Assembly (NCBI RefSeq): GCF_000251145.1
Contig: NZ_AIDW01000028.1
Span: 1 to 64,000 of the forward strand
Source: Sphingomonas sp. PAMC 26621
GTDB taxonomy: Bacteria > Pseudomonadota > Alphaproteobacteria > Sphingomonadales > Sphingomonadaceae
Length of the DNA stretch: 64,000 bases
Direction of reading: 5' to 3'
The number at the start of each line of letters is the position of its first letter. Within the stretch, counting starts at the first letter, position 1. Positions 57,389 to 64,000 of the stretch are shown in pieces. The position numbers were made by a program, and so were the translations under genes. Below the pieces are notes generated by a model that saw only the letters and a program-made list of their open reading frames with translations, was not told where the DNA came from and did not search any database.

Positions 57389-57405
57389 AGCAACGATTGT
57401 GCCAA
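57389..57405 (-). promoter_or_regulatory. Sigma-54 (-24/-12) promoter of the PEP-CTERM gene
   Basis: On the minus strand, TTGGCACAATCGTTGCT matches the RpoN consensus (TGGCAC-N5-TTGCW) at every key position. GG lies at 57402-57403 and GC at 57391-57392. The predicted start is about 50 bases before the ATG at 57328. Sigma-54 promoters need an enhancer-binding activator; for PEP-CTERM genes in other bacteria this is PrsR. Confidence 0.85.
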
Positions 57406-57445
57406 CCGCAGATTTGCGCAAAATTAACCAGAACGTTCAAATCCA

Positions 57446-57491
57446 GGTGTAAACGGTGGTGACAGCCATCGTGAAAAAACAACCGTTCACC
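57446..57491. promoter_or_regulatory. Interrupted dyad upstream of the sigma-54 promoter
   Basis: GGTGTAAACGGT (57446-57457) and AACCGTTCACC (57481-57491) form an imperfect inverted pair, 41-102 bases upstream of the -24 element in the sense of transcription. It is a possible activator site. The remaining bases between 57329 and 57540 show nothing else definite. Confidence 0.35.
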
Positions 57492-57540
57492 CTCGCATCG
57501 TGGGGGTAGCCCGAGACCCCAACGGTCTTTCCCGCCGATC

Positions 57541-59046
57541 TTACCCCGCCCCCAGCGCCCGCGCACGACGGCGCTGGACCGAACTTCCGATCCCGAGCGC
57601 CTCGCGATATTTGGCGACCGTGCGTCGTGCGATGTCGAAGCCCTTCGCCTTCAACTGCTCGACCAGCGTATCGTCCGACAGGATCGCATCGCCCTCGCCC
57701 GCGATCAGCGCCCGGATCGCGGACTTCACCGCTTGCGCCGACACCGCATCACCGCCATCCGACGACTGGATCGCGGAGGTGAAAAAGTATTTCAACTCGA
57801 ACAGCCCGCGCGCGCACGAGAGATATTTGTTGCTCGTCACGCGGCTGACGGTCGATTCGTGCATCTCGATCGCCTCCGCCACCTGACGCAGCGTCATGGG
57901 TTTCAGATGCGCGACGCCGTGGAGGAAGAACGCCTCCTGCTGCTTCACGATCTCGCTTGCGACCTTGATGATCGTGCGCTGCCGCTGGTCGAGCGCCTTG
58001 ACCAGCCAGTTCGCGCTGGCGAGCATCTCGCCGAGCCACGCCTTGGACGCCTTGTCGCCGCGCGCCGCCGAGAGCTCGACATAATAGGTCCGGTTGACCA
58101 GCACGCGCGGGAGCGTCGCGGCGTTGATCTCGATACCCCAGCCGTCCTTGCGCTGCGCGACATACAGGTCGGGGACGACCGGCTGCGAGGGTTCTCCGCC
58201 GAACCGGCAGCCGGGCTTGGGATCGTAGCCGCGGAGTTCGCGGATCATGTCGGCAAGGTCTTCCTCGTCGACATGGCAGATCCGCCGCAACCGACCGAGA
58301 TCGCCGCGCGCGAGCAGGTCGAGATGCTCGAGCAGCCGCGCCATGCACGGGTCGTAGCGATCCGCCTCGCGTGCCTGGAGCGCGAGACATTCGCCGAGAT
58401 CGCGCGCGCCGACGCCGGTCGGGTCGAACGTCTGGATGGTCGCAAGCACTGCCTCGACCCGGGAGAGAGAGACGCCAAGCCGGGTCGCGATGTCGAGCAA
58501 CGGCGCGGTCAGATAGCCGCAGTCATCGATCTGGTCGATCAGGTGCGCCGCGATGAAAAGATCGGCGCCGTCGACCGCGGTCCCCGCCTGCGCGAGCAGA
58601 TGATCCGCCAGACTGAGCGTAGTGGTGGCGAAGGCATCGAGGTCGGGGCCGTCCTCGCTCCCCGTGCCGCCGCTGCTCGCGCCGTTGAGCCCAAGCGCAC
58701 CATCCATCCCCGCGCCGCCGGGCTGGTCCGCAACGCTGTCGTGGTGGAAGCTCTCGGCGGTGAAATCGACATCGAGCCCAGCCTCACCCGAGTCGCCGCC
58801 CTGCATCAACAATTCGTCGGCGGGGGCGGGTTCGTCACGGGGCGCGCTCTCGACCTCGCGCTCTTGCGTCGGGCCGTCGTCGTTCGATTCGCCCGCCTCG
58901 AGCAACGGGTTGCGTTCGATCTCCTCGGCGAGGAACCCCTCAATCTCGAGGTTCGACAGCGCAAGCAGGCGAATCGCCTGCTGCAGCTGCGGCGTCATCA
59001 CCAGCGATTGCGACTGACGCAGGTCGAGGCGTGGCGCGAGGCTCAT
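57541..59046 (-). CDS. rpoN: RNA polymerase sigma-54 factor
   Basis: The 501-residue RpoN has region I, a Gln/Leu-rich activator-interaction segment (LDLRQSQSLVMTPQLQQAIRLL, about 7-28). An acidic region II follows (about 50-130), then the core-binding domain (DPTGVGARDLGECLALQ) and the DNA-binding half with KPMTLRQVAEAIEMHESTVSRV. The RpoN box ARRTVAKYRE is at about 473-482. The start at 59046 (MSLAPRLDL) is canonical. It follows lptB by 25 bases in the conserved lpt-rpoN order. Its target-type promoter lies about 130 bases downstream. Confidence 0.97.
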   Translation of the reverse strand: MSLAPRLDLRQSQSLVMTPQLQQAIRLLALSNLEIEGFLAEEIERNPLLEAGESNDDGPTQEREVESAPRDEPAPADELLMQGGDSGEAGLDVDFTAESFHHDSVADQPGGAGMDGALGLNGASSGGTGSEDGPDLDAFATTTLSLADHLLAQAGTAVDGADLFIAAHLIDQIDDCGYLTAPLLDIATRLGVSLSRVEAVLATIQTFDPTGVGARDLGECLALQAREADRYDPCMARLLEHLDLLARGDLGRLRRICHVDEEDLADMIRELRGYDPKPGCRFGGEPSQPVVPDLYVAQRKDGWGIEINAATLPRVLVNRTYYVELSAARGDKASKAWLGEMLASANWLVKALDQRQRTIIKVASEIVKQQEAFFLHGVAHLKPMTLRQVAEAIEMHESTVSRVTSNKYLSCARGLFELKYFFTSAIQSSDGGDAVSAQAVKSAIRALIAGEGDAILSDDTLVEQLKAKGFDIARRTVAKYREALGIGSSVQRRRARALGAG

Positions 59047-59071
59047 CGCTGGCGGACGGCTCCGGTGGACA

Positions 59072-59866
59072 TCACAGCGAGAAGCCCTCGCCCAGGTACA
59101 GCCGCCGCACATTGGCATCCGCGACCAGTTCCTCGGGCGAACCGGTAAACAGCACGCGGCCGTCATAGATGATATAGGCGCGGTCGACGATCTCGAGCGT
59201 CTCGCGGACGTTGTGATCGGTGATCAGCACGCCGATCCCGCGCTGCTTCAACTGGATGATCAGGTCGCGGATGTCCGCGATCGACAGCGGATCGATCCCG
59301 GCGAACGGCTCGTCGAGCAGCATGATCGACGGGTTGGCGGCCAGCGCGCGCGCGATTTCGGCGCGGCGGCGTTCGCCGCCAGACAGCGCCATCGCGGGGG
59401 ACTCGCGCAGCCGCGTCAGCCCGAATTCCTCGAGCAGCGTATCGAGCCGCACCTTGCGCTCGGCCGCGTCGGGCACCGCGAGTTCGAGCACGCTCAGGAT
59501 GTTCTGCTCGATCGTCATTCCGCGGAAGATCGAGGTTTCCTGCGGCAGATACCCGAGGCCGAGAATCGCGCGGCGATACATCGGCAGCCCGGTGATATCC
59601 TCGCCATCGAGCATGATCCGGCCCGAATCGGGCTTCACCAGCCCCATCACCGAATAGAAGCAGGTCGTCTTGCCCGCGCCATTGGGGCCGAGCAGCCCGA
59701 CCACCTCGCCCTTGCCGATCGAGACCGACACGTCGGTCAGTACCGGGCGCTTGTCATAGGATTTGGCGATCGACACGACCGACAGGCCGTTCATCACCGG
59801 CGCTTCCGCGATCGGCGGCGCGGTGTCGAGCGTCAGGCCCGGGGTTGGCGTCAGCGTATCGGTCAT
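59072..59866 (-). CDS. lptB: LPS export ABC transporter ATPase
   Basis: The 264-residue cytoplasmic ATPase drives LPS extraction with LptFG. It has Walker A GPNGAGKTT (60-68), the LptB Q-loop region GYLPQETSIFRGMTIEQN, signature LSGGERRRAEIARAL, Walker B IMLLDEPFAGIDP and switch His in ITDHNVRETLE. A 25-residue Thr/Pro-rich N-terminal extension precedes the usual start; MNGLSVVSIAKSY would be an alternative start. It is separated from lptA by 156 bases with no feature I can name. Confidence 0.95.
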   Translation of the reverse strand: MTDTLTPTPGLTLDTAPPIAEAPVMNGLSVVSIAKSYDKRPVLTDVSVSIGKGEVVGLLGPNGAGKTTCFYSVMGLVKPDSGRIMLDGEDITGLPMYRRAILGLGYLPQETSIFRGMTIEQNILSVLELAVPDAAERKVRLDTLLEEFGLTRLRESPAMALSGGERRRAEIARALAANPSIMLLDEPFAGIDPLSIADIRDLIIQLKQRGIGVLITDHNVRETLEIVDRAYIIYDGRVLFTGSPEELVADANVRRLYLGEGFSL

Positions 59867-60022
59867 TGCGGGTCCCTGCTCGCATTTCGATCTTACCGAA
59901 GCGTTACCGGGCGGCGACTGGCAAGCTTCGTGCATGCGCAATGCATGGCCTGCGCGGTATCTACGCCAATCGATGCAGACTGGAAAGCGCGACGGGGCCG
60001 ATCGCGCGCAGGCTGCGCCGGA

Positions 60023-60559
60023 TCAGTTGCGCTTGGGGACCGAGAACGTTCCAGACACGCGCCCGTTGCTGCTCGTCGTCGTCCCCGGAGCGCCCGACGA
60101 ACCGCCGCCGCCGACCGAAGACCCGTCGATGATCGCGCGCCCGGTATCGAGGTTGATCGTCAGCCGCCCGCCGTTGACGGTGTTCCCCGCCTGGATCAGC
60201 GTCACCGCGCCGAGCATCGTGATGACGCCCTTCTTGAGATCATAGACCGCAAAATTGCTCCGCGCGGTCTGGGTCGGCCGGGTCACGACGACGCCGCCCG
60301 ACGCATCGATCCGCTGCGCCTCGGGCGATGCACCGGTACTGATCTGCCCGGCGTAGCTCACCGTCATGCGCTGCGCGTTCAACGTCATCTCGGCCTGCTT
60401 GACCACCACGTTACCGGTGAACAGCGCGCGATTCGCCTTGTCCTGCAGCTCGATGTGATCGGCGTTGAGGTTGATCGGCGCCTGCGAGTTGCGGCCCTGC
60501 GCGAATGCCGGGCTTGCAAGCGCAAACGAAAGGGTCAGCAGGGTCAGGGTACGGCGCAT
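60023..60559 (-). CDS. lptA: LPS transport periplasmic protein LptA
   Basis: The 178-residue protein has a signal peptide (LTLLTLSFALASPAFA) and the OstA/LptA beta-jellyroll. It opens with INLNADHIELQDKANRALFTGNVVVKQAEMTLNA and continues with ASGGVVVTRPTQTARSNFAVYDLKKGVITM. It bridges LPS across the periplasm from LptC to LptD. The C-terminus is Gly/Ser-rich. It follows lptC by 5 bases. Confidence 0.95.
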   Translation of the reverse strand: MRRTLTLLTLSFALASPAFAQGRNSQAPINLNADHIELQDKANRALFTGNVVVKQAEMTLNAQRMTVSYAGQISTGASPEAQRIDASGGVVVTRPTQTARSNFAVYDLKKGVITMLGAVTLIQAGNTVNGGRLTINLDTGRAIIDGSSVGGGGSSGAPGTTTSSNGRVSGTFSVPKRN

Positions 60560-60564
60560 GGAGG

Positions 60565-61200
60565 CTATCTCGTCCTTACCGGAACGATCCGCAAGCGCGC
60601 ATTGCCGTCGAGCTTGACGACATGGCTCTCGAGATCGACGTTCATCTGGTTGGCACTGAACGTCCCCTGCGGCACCGTGCCGGTCACCGCGCCACCGCTT
60701 TTCAGCGTCTTGCTCTTGAGATCAAGCGTCGCGTCCTGCGTGGTGAGGTGATAGCCGCCGGTGCTGTCGACCTTGAGCGGGCCGTCGATCACCACCTGCT
60801 GGGCGTCCATGTCGTAATGCCCGCGATCCGCGACGACATTGGCGGGACCGTCGGTGAGCCCGATCTGCGCGGAAAGCTTGTTGAGCCGCAGGATCGGCTC
60901 GGCCGAACTCTTCTGGACCGCCGACCCGGCGTTGACCGCGAACGGCTGGCCCTTGTCGTCCTGCCCGCGATACGTCGCGGACTGGATACGGATCCGTTCG
61001 CGCGCGACCTCGACCTTGTTCTTGTCGAGCAGGAAGCTGACATCGCCCCCGGCATACAGCGGCAGCACGACGACGAACGCCGCCATGATCCCGATCGCGA
61101 CCGGCAGCGCGACTCGCAGCACCGCGACCGTCCGGTCGTGGCTGCTCCCGGGCGCGGCCCAGCGCCGCCGGCTGTCGAGGATCGCGCCGGCGTCAGGCAT
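60565..61200 (-). CDS. lptC: LPS export protein LptC
   Basis: The 211-residue protein has a cytoplasmic N-terminus, one membrane helix (VLRVALPVAIGIMAAFVVVLPL, about 27-48), and a periplasmic jellyroll similar to LptA (VNAGSAVQKSSAEPILRLNKLSAQI ... TGTVPQGTFSANQMNVDLE). It receives LPS from LptBFG. The ATG at 61200 overlaps the RNase D stop region by eight bases, so the two are probably translationally linked. Confidence 0.93.
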   Translation of the reverse strand: MPDAGAILDSRRRWAAPGSSHDRTVAVLRVALPVAIGIMAAFVVVLPLYAGGDVSFLLDKNKVEVARERIRIQSATYRGQDDKGQPFAVNAGSAVQKSSAEPILRLNKLSAQIGLTDGPANVVADRGHYDMDAQQVVIDGPLKVDSTGGYHLTTQDATLDLKSKTLKSGGAVTGTVPQGTFSANQMNVDLESHVVKLDGNARLRIVPVRTR

Positions 61201-61813
61201 GCGCGAAGATGTCGGTCTCGGGCCAGCCCGCCAGATCCAGCTCGGCGCGGGCGGGCAGGAACTCGAAACATGCCTGCGCGAGCGCGGTACGCCCTTCACG
61301 TGCGAGTCGCCGGTCGAGCTCCTCGCGCAGCGCATGGAGGAAGCGGACGTCCGAAGCGGCGTAATCCTTTTGCGCGTCGCTCAGCACCGGGCCACCCCAG
61401 TCGGACGATTGCTGCGCCTTGGAAATATCCTGCCCGAGCAGTTCGCGAACCAGTTCCTTCAGGCCGTGCCGGTCGGTGTAGGTCCGGATCAGCCGCGACG
61501 CGATCTTGGTGCAATAGACCGGGGACGCCTCGACCTGCAGGTAATGGCTGATCGCCGCGAGATCGAACCGCGCGAAGTGGAACAGCTTGGTCCGGTCCGG
61601 ATCCTCGAGCAGCGCGCGCAGGTTGGGGGCTGCATAATTGCTTTCCGGGCCAAAGCGGACGAGATGTTCGTCCGGTCCACCGTCCGACAGCTGGACCAGG
61701 CAAAGCCGGTCGCGCGGGGTGATGAGACCCATCGTCTCGGTATCGACCGCAATGTCGGCGCCGGGCGCGAACAGGTCGGCGGGAATGTCTTCTTCGTGCA
61801 GGGTTACGCTCAT
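61193..61813 (-). CDS. RNase D-type 3'-5' exonuclease
   Basis: The 206-residue DEDDy exonuclease has Exo I IAVDTETMGL (about 21-30), Exo II LFHFARFDLAAI, and Exo III KDYAASDVRFL with the Tyr-x3-Asp pair. It lacks the HRDC domains of enterobacterial RNase D, as is usual for alphaproteobacteria, where it precedes lptC. It probably trims tRNA or other RNA 3' ends. It is the first gene of the leftward lpt-rpoN run. Confidence 0.93.
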   Translation of the reverse strand: MSVTLHEEDIPADLFAPGADIAVDTETMGLITPRDRLCLVQLSDGGPDEHLVRFGPESNYAAPNLRALLEDPDRTKLFHFARFDLAAISHYLQVEASPVYCTKIASRLIRTYTDRHGLKELVRELLGQDISKAQQSSDWGGPVLSDAQKDYAASDVRFLHALREELDRRLAREGRTALAQACFEFLPARAELDLAGWPETDIFAHA

Positions 61814-62208
61814 CGTCCGGCCCTAGCGGCGAATGGCGCGATGCTCAATGCCTGCAACGCGTCCACCGGATCCGGAAAGCGACAGGATTTTTCAGGGCCC
61901 CGCAGGCAATCTCCTGCCAGTTTTCCGGCATTCCGTCGCGCCGAAGGAACGCCCCTACCCCCTTCAGGATCAAGGCAAACGTTCAAAAAGACGGCCCTTG
62001 CGTCGGGTCGGCTGTGCTGTGCGTGCAACGGTCGCGCAAGATCGGTACGAACTGTGCCCCATTTTGGACGAATTTGTTCGCAGCGCATCGAAAATTAAGC
62101 TAACACGAGTCGGTGGCACGATTGGTTTGGTGCACAGGGCCTTGCGTCTTTCGTCCGATGCAATGGTTGTTATAATGAGGTCGGACGAAGCGGGAAGACG
62201 AACAGGGC
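61814..62208. other. Divergent intergenic region before the cold-shock gene
   Basis: About 395 bases separate rnd and the cold-shock gene. It holds the latter's -10 box (62171-62176). No gene-like frame and no REP palindrome is visible. The composition is less GC-rich than the coding regions, especially 62040-62130, which suits regulatory or leader RNA, but I see no definable structure. Confidence 0.5.
62171..62176 (+). promoter_or_regulatory. Candidate -10 box of the cold-shock gene
   Basis: A perfect TATAAT lies 33 bases before the ATG at 62209, with no good -35 at 16-18 bases upstream. If used, the 5' leader is only about 27 bases, shorter than in enterobacterial cspA mRNAs. Confidence 0.45.
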
Positions 62209-63042
62209 ATGAGTTTCGATAAAGGACGCCGCGGCGATCGTGGCGGGCGCGGGCGCGACAAGCGCGACGGTTTCGGCGACAGCGGCGGCTTCGACAGCGG
62301 CTTCGGTGGCGGTGGCGGTGGCGGTGACCGTTTCGGCGGTGGCGGTGACCGGTTCGGCGGCGGCGGCGATCGTTTCGGCGGCGGCGGCGGTGGCGGCGGT
62401 GATCGCTTCGGCGGTGGCGGCGGCGGCGGTGGTGGTGGCTTCCGCAGCGGCGGTGGCGGCGGCTTCGGCGGTGGTGCCGGCGGCGGCGGCGGTCGCGGGA
62501 TGCCCCCGCAGGTTGTCGGCGAAGGCACGGGCGTCGTTAAGTTCTTTAACGGCCAGAAGGGTTTCGGCTTCGTCGTTCGCGATGACGGCGGCGAGGACGT
62601 GTTCGTTCACATCTCGGCAGTCGAACAGGCTGGCCTGACCGGTCTGGCCGAAGGCCAGCCGCTTGGCTTCACGCTGGTCGATCGCGGTGGCCGTATCTCC
62701 GCAACCGATCTCAAGATCGACGGCGAGCCGATGGCCGTCACCGACCGCGGTCCCCCGCGTGAGCGTGATGCAGCGGCTCCTGGCGGTCGTCCCGCTCCCG
62801 GTGGCGCGCCGCAGCGCTCGCTGACCGGTGAAAAGGCGACCGGTACGGTCAAGTTCTTCAACGCGATGAAGGGCTTCGGCTTCATCCAGCGCGACGACGG
62901 ACAGCCCGATGCGTTCGTTCACATCTCGGCTGTCGAGCGTGGTGGCATGACCTCGCTCAACGAGGGCGACCGACTCGAGTTCGAGCTCGAAGTCGACCGT
63001 CGTGGCAAGATGGCTGCGGTCAACCTGACGTCGATCGCGTAA
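62209..63042 (+). CDS. Double cold-shock-domain protein with Gly-rich N-terminus
   Basis: The 277-residue protein has a basic RGG-like start (MSFDKGRRGDRGGRGRDKRD) and a low-complexity region (about 30-100) with four DRFGGGG units. Two cold-shock domains follow, at about 107-170 (GVVKFFNGQKGFGFV, DVFVHISAVE) and 208-277 (GTVKFFNAMKGFGFI, DAFVHISAVE). RNP1 and RNP2 are intact in both, so it should bind single-stranded RNA or DNA. Sphingomonads often have such long Csp proteins. A strong terminator follows. Confidence 0.93.
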   Translation: MSFDKGRRGDRGGRGRDKRDGFGDSGGFDSGFGGGGGGGDRFGGGGDRFGGGGDRFGGGGGGGGDRFGGGGGGGGGGFRSGGGGGFGGGAGGGGGRGMPPQVVGEGTGVVKFFNGQKGFGFVVRDDGGEDVFVHISAVEQAGLTGLAEGQPLGFTLVDRGGRISATDLKIDGEPMAVTDRGPPRERDAAAPGGRPAPGGAPQRSLTGEKATGTVKFFNAMKGFGFIQRDDGQPDAFVHISAVERGGMTSLNEGDRLEFELEVDRRGKMAAVNLTSIA

Positions 63043-63067
63043 GTCTTACGCAGCGATACGGGTTATG

Positions 63068-63107
63068 AAAAAACCCGGCAGGCCTTCCGCCTGCCGGGTT
63101 TTTCTTT
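63068..63107 (+). terminator. Rho-independent terminator of the cold-shock gene
   Basis: A perfect 13-base-pair stem (AAACCCGGCAGGC / GCCTGCCGGGTTT) with loop CTTCC is followed by TTCTTT, 25 bases past the stop. Confidence 0.9.
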
Positions 63108-63187
63108 GCTTGGTGGATGTGTGCCGTGGTTCGATGGCGCCGCCCCAACCCGTCGAGGACGACGCAGAAAAGTGCTGCACCCCAAGC

Positions 63188-63294
63188 GCTTCCCCGGCAA
63201 AGGCCGGGGTCCAGTAGCGGACCGTCGGGAAGCAAAGGACACCGCTCAGTTACCACGGGCCGCTCTACTTGGCCCCAGCCTTCGCCGGGGAAGC
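63188..63294. repeat. REP-like paired palindrome, CTTCCCCGGC type
   Basis: The left arm at 63188-63214 and right arm at 63267-63294 are again of the queG-type family, with a spacer of about 52 bases and a few mismatches. It fills the gap before the aminopeptidase gene's stop. The rest of 63108-63352 holds nothing else recognisable. Confidence 0.75.
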
Positions 63295-63352
63295 ACCCGT
63301 TCCGAACGGCACCCCCTCCTCCGAACGCGCACCGACTGGCGGTATCGGCCCG

Positions 63353-64000
<648 letters not shown>

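Overview
The window looks like chromosomal DNA of a sphingomonad (Alphaproteobacteria, Sphingomonas or a close relative). The base composition is very GC-rich. The markers are an alpha-type SspB, an rnd-lptC-lptA-lptB-rpoN run, a PEP-CTERM protein of the PEPxxWA type, a crcB-rluC-HAD-ATP12 run, a CYP153-like P450, and many short REP-like palindromes of the kinds common in sphingomonads. I saw no rRNA, tRNA, CRISPR array, prophage or insertion sequence.

Layout. 0.1-6 kb: an amino-acid permease, then a leftward histidine block (hisB, a YciI-like gene, hisH, hisA, hisF, a tiny membrane protein, hisE, a HIT protein). 6-9 kb: sspB, fumC, gmk rightward. 9-13 kb: leftward crcB, rluC-like, paiB-like, HAD phosphatase, membrane protein, ATP12. 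13-18 kb: small membrane proteins, queG, and an ABC exporter of the NatAB type. 18-25 kb: accessory metabolism (CYP153-like P450, Tat-type MsrB lipoprotein, two SDRs, acyl-CoA dehydrogenase, GPH-type transporter). 25-31 kb: envelope and secreted proteins, then malic enzyme. 31-42 kb: mutS, GNAT, Kir-type channel, glnD, infC, thrS. 42-50 kb: chemoreceptor, LdcA plus a Mur ligase (murein recycling), alpha/beta hydrolase, a glyoxalase pair, two tandem secreted paralogs. 50-57 kb: hslVU, a TMEM175-like protein, small envelope proteins, ligase-associated exonuclease, lactonase, PEP-CTERM protein. 57-64 kb: rpoN, the lpt genes, RNase D, a double cold-shock-domain protein, and a partial prolyl aminopeptidase cut by the window edge.

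The most interesting signals are the following. (1) A textbook sigma-54 promoter (TGGCAC-N5-TTGCT) stands in front of the PEP-CTERM gene, which lies immediately downstream of rpoN. (2) A REP-like palindromic element sits in frame inside queG. (3) A roughly 180-base (CG)n tract lies inside a REP cluster between thrS and infC, flanked by a 39-base direct repeat. (4) A 19-base inverted-repeat element is nested inside another REP. (5) infC probably uses an AUC start.

Four genes (a lipoprotein, malic enzyme, hslU, a lactonase) are each broken by one missing base. All four lengths fit exactly one deletion, and two of the deletions fall in short C/G runs, so base-calling or assembly error is as likely as real decay. 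REP-like palindromes of about nine types occupy most intergenic gaps.
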